From positions 1 to 64,000 of the forward strand of contig NZ_PJME01000029.1 of the NCBI RefSeq assembly GCF_002954775.1: 64,000 nt of DNA. The letters are read 5' to 3'. The translations under genes were made by a program, and so were the position numbers. Under the pieces are notes generated by a model. The model made no database searches. It saw nothing but the letters and a program-made list of their open reading frames with translations, and was not told the DNA's origin. This stretch comes from Streptomyces geranii. Lineage in GTDB: Bacteria > Actinomycetota > Actinomycetes > Streptomycetales > Streptomycetaceae. This document shows, piece by piece, positions 44,465 through 52,925 of this stretch; position 1 is the first letter of the stretch; each line of letters begins with the position of its first letter.

Positions 44465-45379
44465 ATGGCTGACCCGCAGTCTAACGCGCGCCTGCGCGCC
44501 GACGCCGGAGCTCCCACCTCCGGCGTGATCCACGTACGCACCCGCCTCACCGCCGACTTCACCGTGATCACCAACGCCCTCGCCCAGCGACGCGGCAGCG
44601 CGGTCACGATCGGCGTCGCCGCGTACATCTCCTCCCTGCCGGACGGCTCCCCGGTGAGCATCAGTGCCCTGTGCGGCCACTTCGACGAGGGCGAGATCCT
44701 CATCTCGCGGGCGCTGCGGGAACTCGAGGACGCCGGATACCTGGAGCGTCGTCGCGAGCGGCTGTCCACCGGGCAGATCCGCACTCGGACGTACTTCTAC
44801 GACGTCCCGGGCGGGGAGGCCCCTCCGGGTCCACGCCCGGACCCGGAAGGGCCTCCCGGGCCACCGAAGCTGCGGCGTCCCCGAAAGCAGCGCGCCGCTG
44901 CAGCGGTCGTGCCCACGTCCGTGCCCATGGAAGAGACCGCCAGCACCGCCACCGTGCCTGTACAGGAGCAGGCGGAGGCACCGGTCCCGCTCGCCGAGGC
45001 AGACCCGCAGGCCGTCGCCGTACTCGCCGCCCTGCGCCGGATCGACCCCCGCCTCGTCCTCACCGAACCGGAAGCCGCCCGTCTTGCCCCCGGCGTCACC
45101 CGCTGGCTCAAGGCAGGCATTCTGCCCACCCACATCACGGACCACCTCACCGCACGCCTCCCGGACCACTTCCTGACCCGCCCGGCGGGCATCCTCGCCT
45201 ACCGGCTCAAGGAGACGCCTCTTCCGCTGCCCGCACTGTCCGCAAGCGCGGAGTCCCGCGTACGTCCGACGGTCGCGCGCATGCAGAACTGCGACGGCTG
45301 TGACCGGGGATTTCGGGCGGCGGAACCGGGTCGTTGCAGGGACTGCCGGTCCGGGAACCGTCTTCGTGCCGTCGGCTGA
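44465..45379 (+). CDS. winged-helix protein with C-terminal Cys pairs
   Basis: A 304-residue protein from ATG 44465, with AGGAAGAAG upstream. Residues about 25-115 resemble a winged helix (FTVITNALAQRRGSAVTIGV, SISALCGHFDEGEILISRAL, RELEDAGYLERRRERLSTGQ). A long Pro/Ala/Glu-rich linker follows, a helical segment (DPQAVAVLAALRRIDPRLVL), and a C-terminal zinc-binding-like motif CDGCDRGFRA ... CRDC. Such proteins recur in Streptomyces, often near mobile DNA, with no fixed function. The next gene overlaps its 3' end by 14 bases. Confidence 0.75.
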   Translation: MADPQSNARLRADAGAPTSGVIHVRTRLTADFTVITNALAQRRGSAVTIGVAAYISSLPDGSPVSISALCGHFDEGEILISRALRELEDAGYLERRRERLSTGQIRTRTYFYDVPGGEAPPGPRPDPEGPPGPPKLRRPRKQRAAAAVVPTSVPMEETASTATVPVQEQAEAPVPLAEADPQAVAVLAALRRIDPRLVLTEPEAARLAPGVTRWLKAGILPTHITDHLTARLPDHFLTRPAGILAYRLKETPLPLPALSASAESRVRPTVARMQNCDGCDRGFRAAEPGRCRDCRSGNRLRAVG

Positions 45380-45719
45380 GCAGGAGAACCGCGCCGCCTC
45401 AGGTGCCACAACCCACAAGCGTCGCCAGGCCGGAGGGGTGCGACAGAGGCAGGGCGCAAGCGGTGGGACCAGCAGGGTCCAGGTGCGGCTGCGCCCGGAT
45501 GAACTGGCGGACCTGCAACAGGTGGTGCGGACCCTCCAGTTGCACTCGCTCTCCGACGCCTTGCGCGAAGGACTTCGGCTGCTTTCCCGCGAGGCGACCG
45601 AGGTTGCCGCCTCGCAGGAGATTCGCGAATTTCACCAATGCGCCCAGGCACCGACTACCGCAGGTGTGCCGGCCGCGACGGAGGCCGAGCTGGCGGCAGC
45701 GGACGAGACGGAATGGTGA
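45366..45719 (+). CDS. ribbon-helix-helix-like small protein
   Basis: About 117 residues from GTG 45366, overlapping the preceding gene by 14 bases. After a basic N-terminus it carries a short ribbon-helix-helix-like segment (VQVRLRPDELADLQQVVRTL, SLSDALREGLRLLSREA), as in CopG/ParD-type regulators. The C-terminus is acidic. It may be a DNA-binding antitoxin or plasmid-type partition factor; no toxin is adjacent in the same operon. It converges with yoeB. Confidence 0.6.
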   Translation: MPSAEQENRAASGATTHKRRQAGGVRQRQGASGGTSRVQVRLRPDELADLQQVVRTLQLHSLSDALREGLRLLSREATEVAASQEIREFHQCAQAPTTAGVPAATEAELAAADETEW

Positions 45720-45753
45720 ACATCGCCTCCCAGCGCCTCGATCTTGAGCCCTG

Positions 45754-46014
45754 TCAGCTCTCGTAGTGGTAGCGGCACTGCGCGATCAGGACACTGTCCT
45801 CGGTGGCCTTGTAGATCAGTCGGTGCTCGTCGTTGATGCGGCGCGACCAGTAGCCCTGGAACCCGTGCTTGAGCGGTTCCGGTTTGCCGATGCCCTCGTT
45901 GCCGTTCCGGGCGATGTCCGCGATGAGCGTGTTGATGCGCTTCAGGATCTTCCGGTCCTGAAGCTGCCACCACAGGTAGTCCTCCCAGGCGCGGGAGGAG
46001 AAGGTGATCTTCAA
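45754..46014 (-). CDS. yoeB: YoeB-type toxin (ribosome-dependent mRNA interferase)
   Basis: An 86-residue protein from TTG 46014, with GAGGG upstream. It reads as a complete YoeB/Txe toxin: ITFSSRAWEDYLWWQLQDRK at the start, NGNEGIGKPEPLKHGFQGYW in the middle, and SRRINDEHRLIYKATEDSVL, IAQCRYHYES at the end, with the catalytic Glu, Arg, His and Tyr. YoeB cleaves mRNA in the ribosomal A site and arrests growth. The antitoxin gene ends 10 bases upstream. Confidence 0.95.
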   Translation of the reverse strand: MKITFSSRAWEDYLWWQLQDRKILKRINTLIADIARNGNEGIGKPEPLKHGFQGYWSRRINDEHRLIYKATEDSVLIAQCRYHYES

Positions 46015-46024
46015 CTCGCGGCCC

Positions 46025-46282
46025 TCACGCGTCGGAGGCAAGCTCGCGTACGGTACCGCCGCCGTTCTCCAGCTCGTCGATGGACGCGAGCAGGCGCCGG
46101 GCGTTGGCCGGGCTTCGCAGCAGGTACGCCGTCTCCTTGAGGGACTCGTAGTCCTCAAGGGAGACGATGACGACCGGCTCGTGCCCGGCCCGGGTGATGA
46201 CGACCTCTTCGCGGTCGTCGGTGACGGAGTTGAGCACCTCGGCGTACCGGGCGCGCGACTCGGAATACGTCATGGTCTTCAC
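46025..46282 (-). CDS. yefM: YefM-type antitoxin (Phd/YefM family)
   Basis: An 85-residue protein from GTG 46282, with AAGGAGG 7 bases upstream. The N-terminal DNA-binding part is MTYSESRARYAEVLNSVTDD and VVITRAGHEPVVIVSLEDYE; the C-terminal tail (ARRLLASIDELENGGGTVRE) wraps the toxin. It neutralises YoeB and represses the operon with it. A palindrome with TGTAC cores lies just upstream at 46299-46318. Confidence 0.95.
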   Translation of the reverse strand: MKTMTYSESRARYAEVLNSVTDDREEVVITRAGHEPVVIVSLEDYESLKETAYLLRSPANARRLLASIDELENGGGTVRELASDA

Positions 46283-46298
46283 GATCACCCCTCCTTCA

Positions 46299-46318
46299 AC
46301 GTACAAGAAACTGTACGT
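46299..46318. promoter_or_regulatory. probable YefM-YoeB operator
   Basis: An inverted repeat ACGTAC, 8 bases, GTACGT gives two facing TTGTAC/CTGTAC cores 17 bases before the yefM start. Known yefM-yoeB operators contain TGTACA cores, so this is the likely autoregulatory site. Confidence 0.65.
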
Positions 46319-46347
46319 CGCTCTCCGTGGTGCGGCAAGCGCCAGGA

Positions 46348-48351
46348 TCAGCCGACCTTGACCGTCCAGGACGCGGAGTACGTGTTCACCAGCTCGGTGG
46401 TGGCCGGGCGGTATACGCGGAGCGTCCAGGTGCCCTTGCGCGGGAAGGTGATCTTCGTCGTGGCGCTGCCGCCCGTGGTGAGGGTGGCCCTGGTGAGGGT
46501 CTTCCAGGTGCCGTCCTGCTGGCGGGCCTGGAAGAGCAGCCCGGTCCCCTGGACGTAGGGGGCGCTGAGCGCGGTGTAGGACACGGGCTTGCCGTGGACC
46601 GCGGTGGTGGCCGGCTTCCTGACCGTGAGTACGGCCTTGACGCTCGACGTGAGGGTCGGGCTGGTCGAGGACGCCCAGGTCAGGCTCTTCTCCGCGGTCA
46701 CGGCACGCCAGACGCCGTTGTACCTGGCGGTCGCGGTGTAGGTGGCCTTGCCCGCGCTGTCCGCGGTGACGGTCGCCTGGGTCTTCCAGGCGGTGGTGCC
46801 CGTGCGCTTGTACTGGAAGGCGACCTTGGCACCGGCCGCGGCCTTGGCACCGGTCTGGGTCACGGTGGCGGTGAAGGCCGCCTTGCCGCCGTAGACGGTG
46901 GTGGCCGGACCGGCCAGCCGGGTCGTCGTGGCGGCCACGACGCGGAGCGACTGGGTGCTGACGGTGGTGTCGCCGTACTGGGAGACGATCGTCAGCGTGA
47001 CGTCGTGCACCCCGGTGGTCGTGGACTTCCAGGTGCCGGCGGGCCGCGCGGGGTAGCTGCCGGTGGCGAACGTCGTGCCGTCGACGTCGAGGGTCCAGTG
47101 CTCGGCGCGACTGTCGCCGTCGGCCGCGGCGGTCGTGGCGGCGAACTTCCTGCTGCCGCCCGCCACGACGAAGTCCTCGAAGCCGGCCGTCCAGGTCGGC
47201 GTGACCTCGGACACCACCCTGACCGGCAGGTCCGCCCGGCCGTGCGCGCCGCGGTTGTCGACGGAGTCGAACGTCAGCGTGTGGGCGCCGTACGGGAGCT
47301 TGCCGAGGTCGGCGTAGAAGCCGCCGGTGTTGCCCTCGTAGACATAGGCGCCGACCGGTGTCGTCGCCTGCGCCTTGCCGTCGAGCGACACGGTGGTGCC
47401 GACCGGGTAGGCGTAGTTCAGGTTCGCCGGGAACGCCTTGTTCAGCGCCGACGGGTAGGCGTACGTCACGTGCACCGGCGTCTCGTACGGGCGGATGACG
47501 GTGTCGAGCTTCGGCGTGATCGTGAAGCCGTGGTCGACCAGGGTGTCGGCCCGGACCGGGGAACCCGCGCGGCCGTCCTGGTCGTAGGCCACGACGTAGA
47601 CGCCGCCCGCGTACAGCCCGGCCGGGACCGCGCTGGTGTCCAGCGTGGTGGTCCAGGTCGCGCCGCTCGCCGGGGCGGTCAGGTCGACGGGGGCGGGCCA
47701 GGTGCTGCCGGAGCTGAAGTACCGTACGCGCGAGACGCCGGCGGTGCCGGTCGCGGTGGCGCGCAGGGCCAGTTCGGCGTCGGCGGTCAGGCCCACGGGC
47801 TTGTGGTCCGTCCAGGCGTCCGCGCCGGGCAGGTCGGGCAGGGTGACGAACGGCCGGCCGTTGTCGACGGTGACGGCGCTGTCGGCCGTGACGAGCCGCG
47901 GGCGGGGGCTGTTCACCTCGACGTGCACGGCGTTCGCGCCGTCGTTCACCAGCGGCGCGGCCACCCCGTTCGCGCCGCCGAACTGCCGGGTGGCGGCGGT
48001 GTCCAGGGTCGCGTGCAGGGTGCAGGAGGGCAGGCAGTCGCCCGGCTTCAGGTCGAAGCGCTGTCCGACCGTGCCGGTGCCCTGGTACACACCGCTGCCG
48101 GTGATGCTGACGACGGCCGAGGTCGGCTCGTCGGCCGGGTCCGCGTGCACCGTGAAGGTGACATCGGTGGAGCCGGTGACCGTCTGCCCGGCGCTGACCG
48201 TGCCGTCGCCCGCGGCGGCCGAGGAGATGCCGTCGAAGGTGACCACGGCACCGGTGTCGTCGGCGACGGCGGCCGACGCGGGTACGACGGCGCACAGCAC
48301 GACGGCACTCACGGCGACGGCGAGCGATCTGACGGATCGGGATATACCCAC
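46348..48351 (-). CDS. secreted multidomain protein with Ig-like repeats
   Basis: A 667-residue exported protein. The GTG at 48351 is chosen because AAGGAGA lies 5 bases upstream; an N-terminal extension in the frame is not signal-like. The signal peptide is GISRSVRSLAVAVSAVVLCA, with cleavage near ASAAVADD. The mature part is all-beta and Thr/Ala/Gly-rich. The C-terminal 250 residues look like bacterial Ig-like modules (TTRLAGPATTVYGGKAAFTA, then TTAVHGKPVSYTALSAPYVQ). A Cys pair (GDCLPSC) lies near residue 130. No catalytic motif; extracellular, unknown role. It lacks the shared bipartite promoter. Confidence 0.8.
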   Translation of the reverse strand: MGISRSVRSLAVAVSAVVLCAVVPASAAVADDTGAVVTFDGISSAAAGDGTVSAGQTVTGSTDVTFTVHADPADEPTSAVVSITGSGVYQGTGTVGQRFDLKPGDCLPSCTLHATLDTAATRQFGGANGVAAPLVNDGANAVHVEVNSPRPRLVTADSAVTVDNGRPFVTLPDLPGADAWTDHKPVGLTADAELALRATATGTAGVSRVRYFSSGSTWPAPVDLTAPASGATWTTTLDTSAVPAGLYAGGVYVVAYDQDGRAGSPVRADTLVDHGFTITPKLDTVIRPYETPVHVTYAYPSALNKAFPANLNYAYPVGTTVSLDGKAQATTPVGAYVYEGNTGGFYADLGKLPYGAHTLTFDSVDNRGAHGRADLPVRVVSEVTPTWTAGFEDFVVAGGSRKFAATTAAADGDSRAEHWTLDVDGTTFATGSYPARPAGTWKSTTTGVHDVTLTIVSQYGDTTVSTQSLRVVAATTTRLAGPATTVYGGKAAFTATVTQTGAKAAAGAKVAFQYKRTGTTAWKTQATVTADSAGKATYTATARYNGVWRAVTAEKSLTWASSTSPTLTSSVKAVLTVRKPATTAVHGKPVSYTALSAPYVQGTGLLFQARQQDGTWKTLTRATLTTGGSATTKITFPRKGTWTLRVYRPATTELVNTYSASWTVKVG

Positions 48352-48533
48352 GTCTCTCCTTCTGAGCCTGCTCCCTGGCTCAGGAGGAGATGGGGAGTGG
48401 GTGGCCGCCGGGGGCGGCGGTGTGAAGATCTTGGACGGGCCCCGATGGGGTGTCAAGAATCTCACCACTTGTCCCAAGGGGTGGAAGTTCGCGGGGGGAT
48501 GGAGACCCCAAGGGGTGGTACGGGCCTACGGGC

Positions 48534-49730
48534 CTACCGGCCGACGAACGCCTTGCGGAGCCGCTCCGTCGCGTCCGTGAGCACCTCGGTCCGCTTGCAG
48601 AAAGCGAACCGCACGAACGGCGCCCCCTCCTCGCGGTGGTCGTAGAAGACCGCGTTCGGGATCGCCACCACGCCTGCCCGTTCCGGCAGGGAGCGGCAGA
48701 AGGCGAAGCCGTCCGTCTCGCCCAGGGGGCGGATGTCCGTGGTGACGAAGTACGTGCCGGCGGGCTTGAAGACCTTGAACCCCGCGTCCGCGAGGCCCGC
48801 GGCGAGGAGGTCGCGCTTGGCCCGCATGTCCGCGCGGAACGTCTCGAAGTAGCTGTCGGGCAGGTTCAGGGCCTCCGCCACCGCGTACTGGAACGGGCCC
48901 GATGCCACATACGTCAGGAACTGCTTCGCCGAGCGGACCGCCGTCACCAGCTCCGGGGTCGATGTGACCCAGCCCACCTTCCAGCCGGTGAACGAAAACG
49001 TCTTCCCGGCGCTCCCGATAGAGACCGTCCGTTCGCGCATGCCAGGGAAGGAGGCCAGCGGCAGATGCCCGGCGTCGTCGAAGACCAGGTGTTCGTACAC
49101 CTCGTCGGCCACCACCAGCAGGTCGCGCTCCACGGCGAGCTGCGCGATGGCGGTCAGTTCGGCGTGGGTCAGGACCGTGCCGGTGGGGTTGTGCGGGGTG
49201 TTGATCAGGAGGAGGCGCGTGCGGGGGGTGACCGCCGACCTCAGCTCGTCCAGGTCCAGGCGGAACGAGCCGTCGTGGGGGCGCAGTGTGACCGGCACGC
49301 GCGTGCCGCCCGCCATCGCGATGCAGGCCGCGTAGGAGTCGTAGTAGGGCTCGAAGGCGATCACCTCGTCACCCGGCTCCACAAGCGCCAGCAGGGCCGC
49401 CGCGATGGCCTCCGTCGCGCCCGCCGTCACCAGGACCTCGCGGTCGGGGTCGTACGACAGTCCGTACCGCCGCTCCTGGTGCGCGGTGATCGCCGTACGC
49501 AGCTCGGGGACGCCCGGGCCCGGCGGGTACTGGTTGCCGCGGCCGTCGCGCAGCGCCTGTACGGCCGCCTCGCGGATCTCCTCCGGACCGTCGGTGTCCG
49601 GGAAGCCCTGGCCGAGGTTGATCGAACCGGTGGCGACGGCGAGCGCCGACATCTCGGCGAAGATCGTCGTCCCGAACTCGGCGAGCCGGCGGTTGAGGAG
49701 GGGGCGTGCGCTGCTGGTCATGGACGTCAT
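48534..49730 (-). CDS. class I/II PLP-dependent aminotransferase
   Basis: A 398-residue cytoplasmic enzyme of fold type I. Recognisable are INLGQGFPDTDGP, NQYPPGPGVPELRTAI, VTAGATEAIAAALLAL, LLLINTPHNPTGTVLTHAEL, VVADEVYEHLVFD and the PLP lysine motif SIGSAGKTFSFTGWKVGW. Close families are succinyl-diaminopimelate aminotransferase (DapC-like), kynurenine/glutamine transaminases and methionine aminotransferase; the sequence alone does not decide. Proximity to kynA-kynU about 9 kb away gives weak support for a tryptophan-related role. Transcribed alone. Confidence 0.88.
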   Translation of the reverse strand: MTSMTSSARPLLNRRLAEFGTTIFAEMSALAVATGSINLGQGFPDTDGPEEIREAAVQALRDGRGNQYPPGPGVPELRTAITAHQERRYGLSYDPDREVLVTAGATEAIAAALLALVEPGDEVIAFEPYYDSYAACIAMAGGTRVPVTLRPHDGSFRLDLDELRSAVTPRTRLLLINTPHNPTGTVLTHAELTAIAQLAVERDLLVVADEVYEHLVFDDAGHLPLASFPGMRERTVSIGSAGKTFSFTGWKVGWVTSTPELVTAVRSAKQFLTYVASGPFQYAVAEALNLPDSYFETFRADMRAKRDLLAAGLADAGFKVFKPAGTYFVTTDIRPLGETDGFAFCRSLPERAGVVAIPNAVFYDHREEGAPFVRFAFCKRTEVLTDATERLRKAFVGR

Positions 49731-49859
49731 CCTGCGCCGAAGCTCTGGACTTCCTCAACTCTGCTTTGGCAGGTGAGACAGGCGGGCATCCCCACGTCAC
49801 GCAAGACGACGGGGCGCCCACGGGGGGCCGTCCCGGGGGAACGAAAGGAGGGTGACGTC

Positions 49860-50150
49860 ATGGCCGTAGCCATCATCGCCCTTGTTGCCGTGGTCATCCT
49901 GGTGGGCTTCTTCATCGTCGTGGCCGCCACGGCCCGGGCCGCGCGGCGGGCCCGGTATGTCGGCCTGGGCCGGAACCACCGGAACAACCGGAACAGCTGG
50001 TGGGCCGGGGGCGCGGCGGGCTCCAGCGGTTCCCACGACTCCGGGAGCAGCGTGTCGTGCGGTACGGGTTCCTCCTGCTCGGGGGGCTCGTCCTGCGGCG
50101 GCGGGTCGTCCTGCGGGGGAGGCGGGGGCGGATGCGGTGGAGGCAGCTGA
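49860..50150 (+). CDS. small membrane protein with Cys/Gly/Ser-rich tail
   Basis: A 96-residue protein from ATG 49860, with GAAAGGAGGGTG 7 bases upstream. Residues 1-24 form one membrane helix (MAVAIIALVAVVILVGFFIV), then a basic stretch (RAARRARYVGLGRNHRNNRN). The tail from about 47 is nearly only Gly, Ser and Cys (SSCSGGSSCGGGSSCGGG, then GCGGGS), with six or so cysteines in CGGG-type units. The fold resembles proteins annotated only as small hydrophobic or glycine-rich. A strong terminator follows. Function unknown. Confidence 0.75.
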   Translation: MAVAIIALVAVVILVGFFIVVAATARAARRARYVGLGRNHRNNRNSWWAGGAAGSSGSHDSGSSVSCGTGSSCSGGSSCGGGSSCGGGGGGCGGGS

Positions 50151-50200
50151 CACGGGGCAGCTGAGCTCCGGAAGGGGGAATCGCATCCGGACCGCGGGGT

Positions 50201-50250
50201 GAGCGCCCGCCGGGACGACGTGGCACATCACGTCGTCCCGGCGGGCGCTC
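50201..50250. terminator. strong hairpin terminator
   Basis: A 21-bp perfect stem (GAGCGCCCGCCGGGACGACG plus T, with its complement) and an 8-base loop, 50 bases after the Cys/Gly-rich gene. One of the longest perfect stems in the window. Confidence 0.88.
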
Positions 50251-50598
50251 GTACGTTCTGTACGTCACCCTGCTTGTGGGGTTCCTTCGCACGCTCGGGC
50301 GTACGCCGCGGTTGAACAGTTGAGCTGTGCAGCCCTCTGAGGGATGGAAACCCCACGAAGTTGGGTAAAAACGCTGTGACGGCGCCACCGTTCATGATTC
50401 CCTCTAAAACACCAACACAGCCCCTCGGACCTCCCGGGATACCCCAGGATGTCCCACCTTTACTGGGCTGACCGGGCCGATCTCCCGGTGTCGACCCGTG
50501 TCGACCGGAGCGCGCCGGACCCACACCTTGCTCACACTTCTGTTCGTCCACACCTTGTTCGTCCACACCCTCCCTTTGCGTGCTAGCGGAGCCGATCC
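50251..50598. other. leader region of the DUF2617 gene, with a 15-bp tandem repeat
   Basis: 348 bases. A 14-base word TGTTCGTCCACACC occurs at 50541-50554 and 50556-50569, with a weaker third copy before. The block GTTGGGTAAAAACGCTGTGA near 50358 is AT-richer than its surroundings and may belong to the promoter. No RNA gene recognised. Confidence 0.45.
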
Positions 50599-51117
50599 AT
50601 GCTCACGACCCTGAACACCGCCTACACCGACACGCGCGCGGCCGACCTCGCCTGGACCCTGGGCCGGGAGCCGCTGCCCGCCCTCGCCACCCTCGATCTC
50701 GAACTCGCTGACGCGAAGCTTCAGTTGAGACTCCTCGGCGCCTCCCACCAGGTGCTTCTGGAGGAGGAACAGGGCACCTGTTCGGAGACGGTCGCGTGCA
50801 TCCCGGGTTCCAGTACCCCCCTCCCGCTCGGCGTGGCCAAACGGGTCGGGGACTGGGAGTACGAGTTCGCGGCCCGGGTGGAGGTCCTGTCGCCCGGTTC
50901 GTTCGCCGGACGGGCCCAGGAACTGCTGGCCCTGGTCGCCGACCACCCGAACGGCCTCGCCGGGGTCTTCCCCGGCAGCCCGCACGCCTTCACCGCGATG
51001 CTGGCCCAGCGGCACGAGGGGCAGGTGCACTGGCGGACCTGGCACGCCTATCCGCAGGACGGGCAGCTGGTGGCGACCAGGACGCGGGTGGGGGTGCGGG
51101 TGGCGGCGGCCCTGTGA
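50599..51117 (+). CDS. DUF2617 family protein
   Basis: A 172-residue soluble protein from ATG 50599, with GGAG upstream. It spans the whole family: LTTLNTAYTDTRAADLAWTL, LELADAKLQLRLLGASHQVL, WEYEFAARVEVLSPGSFAGR and FPGSPHAFTAMLAQRHEG are characteristic. Function is unknown. It lies 108 bases before a membrane spermidine-synthase-like gene on the same strand, a pairing common in Streptomyces (recalled), so a link to that enzyme is possible. Confidence 0.85.
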   Translation: MLTTLNTAYTDTRAADLAWTLGREPLPALATLDLELADAKLQLRLLGASHQVLLEEEQGTCSETVACIPGSSTPLPLGVAKRVGDWEYEFAARVEVLSPGSFAGRAQELLALVADHPNGLAGVFPGSPHAFTAMLAQRHEGQVHWRTWHAYPQDGQLVATRTRVGVRVAAAL

Positions 51118-51225
51118 GGGGCTGTGGGCGGCCCGGGTGGGCTTCACACCGACTTCCTCCCCGTAAACAAGGACCACACGTGTGGGTGACGAAGCGCACG
51201 CGGAGTGTGACGTAGCGTTCCCAGC

Positions 51226-52827
51226 GTGATCGAACCGCACGTGCCGGCCCCGCCGGGCAGCCCCCCGCCGTGGGCCGCGCCCGCGCGGCTGCCCGTCCGG
51301 CCCGGCACCGGCCGGTTCCTGGTCCTCGCCTGTGTCTTCGTCTGTGCGGCCTGCGGACTGGTGTACGAACTCGAACTGGTCGCGCTCGCCTCGTATCTGA
51401 TCGGCGACTCGGTCACCCAGGCGTCCGTCGTGCTCTCCGTGATGGTCTTCGCGATGGGCATCGGCTCGCTCGCCGCGAAACGCCTGCGCTGCCGGGCCGC
51501 CGCCGGCTTCGGCGCGGTCGAGGCGGCGCTCGCGCTGGTCGGCGGCTGCAGCGCGATGGCGCTGTACGCGGTGTTCGCGTGGACCGGCGACTGGGGCGGC
51601 CTGTGGGCGCACGGCCCGCGTGTGCTGCTGGTGGCCTTCTCCCTCGCCATCGGCCTGTTGATCGGCGCCGAGGTGCCGCTGCTCATGGAGCTGATCCAGC
51701 GCATCCGCCGCCAGGACGCGGGCGGCGCGGTGGCCGACCTGTTCGCCGCGGACTACGTGGGCGCGCTGGTCGGCGGCCTGGCGTTCCCCTTCCTCCTCCT
51801 CCCCTGGCTGGGGCAGCTCACGGGCGCGCTGCTCACCGGCACGGTCAACGCGCTGGTCGGCGGGGCCCTCGTCCTCGGCCTGTTCCGCCGGGACCTGACC
51901 CGGCGCGGGCGGTGGCTTCTGGTGGTGGCGAACGTGACCGTGATCGGGCTGCTGGCGGCAGCGGCCGTACTCGTCGACGACTTCGAGCGGGCGGCCAGGC
52001 AGGCGGTGTACGGCAACGACGTACGGGTGGCGCTGCGGACGGACGTACAGGAGGTCGTACTGACCGGCGGCACGCACGGCCGCCCGCTCGACCTCTTCCT
52101 GGACGGCCGGCTCCGGGTCGGCGGACGGGACGAACGGCGCTACCACGAGGCACTCGTCCACCCCGCGATGAACGGCCCGCACGCGCGCGTACTCGTCCTC
52201 GGCGGCGGCGACGGGCTGGCGGCGCGGGAGGTGCTGCGGTACCCGGGCGTACGGCGGGTGGACGTCGTCGACCTCGACGCCGGGTTGGTACGGCTGGCCC
52301 GCACGGACCCGGCGCTGTCGGCCCTGAACGCGCACGCGTTCGACGACCCGCGCGTCCATGTGACGACGGCGGACCCGTTCGGGCTGCTGCGGGGGGCGCG
52401 GGCGGCGTACGACGTGGTGATCTCGGATCTGCCCGATCCGGGGATGACGGCGAGTACGAAGCTGTATTCGCAGGAGTTCTACGGGCTGGCCCGGCAGGTG
52501 CTGACGGACGGGGGCCGGCTGGTCGTGCACGGGGGTCCGGTGGCCTCCCGGCCGCGGGTGTTCTGGACGGTCGAGGCGACTGTGCGGGCGGCGGGGTTGC
52601 GGGCGGTGCCGTATCGCGTGGGTGGTGGGCGGGATGCGGGGGCGGGGGACTGGGGGTTCGTGCTGGCGACGGCCGGGGGGTCCGCGCCCGAGTTGCGGGT
52701 GATCGGGGACGGTGGGCCTCGGTTGCGGACGCTCAGTCAGGCGGAGCTGGAGGCCGATGCGCGGGCCGCTGAGCGCATGCGGGTGGTGGGGTTGCGGGCT
52801 TCGACCCTGGTGCATCCGCGGTACTGA
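51226..52827 (+). CDS. membrane-fused spermidine synthase-like protein
   Basis: A 533-residue protein from GTG 51226, 7 bases after a TAGCGT -10-like box, so probably leaderless. Residues about 25-245 hold six to seven membrane helices (FLVLACVFVCAACGLVYELE, GRVLLVAFSLAIGLLIG-type). Residues about 260-500 form the aminopropyltransferase/methyltransferase fold: LVLGGGDGLAAREVL, VDVVDLDAGLVRLAR, VISDLPDPGMTASTKLYSQE. It keeps GGGDG and the substrate-loop aspartates. Soluble relatives make spermidine from putrescine and decarboxylated SAM; the membrane type is widespread in actinobacteria and its product is not proven. Confidence 0.85.
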   Translation: MIEPHVPAPPGSPPPWAAPARLPVRPGTGRFLVLACVFVCAACGLVYELELVALASYLIGDSVTQASVVLSVMVFAMGIGSLAAKRLRCRAAAGFGAVEAALALVGGCSAMALYAVFAWTGDWGGLWAHGPRVLLVAFSLAIGLLIGAEVPLLMELIQRIRRQDAGGAVADLFAADYVGALVGGLAFPFLLLPWLGQLTGALLTGTVNALVGGALVLGLFRRDLTRRGRWLLVVANVTVIGLLAAAAVLVDDFERAARQAVYGNDVRVALRTDVQEVVLTGGTHGRPLDLFLDGRLRVGGRDERRYHEALVHPAMNGPHARVLVLGGGDGLAAREVLRYPGVRRVDVVDLDAGLVRLARTDPALSALNAHAFDDPRVHVTTADPFGLLRGARAAYDVVISDLPDPGMTASTKLYSQEFYGLARQVLTDGGRLVVHGGPVASRPRVFWTVEATVRAAGLRAVPYRVGGGRDAGAGDWGFVLATAGGSAPELRVIGDGGPRLRTLSQAELEADARAAERMRVVGLRASTLVHPRY

Positions 52828-52925
52828 GGGCGGGGCATGGGGGGTGGGCCGCGTGGGTGTGGATCGCGGGGGAATCCCCGGATGCGGGGGTGCGGGCGCG
52901 GTCGTGCTGGGTACCCTCGGCTGTC

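Noticed and set aside
46283..48295. Long upstream extension of yefM
   Set aside because: It is a shifted frame of the secreted Ig-like gene; yefM has its own ribosome-binding site and operator.
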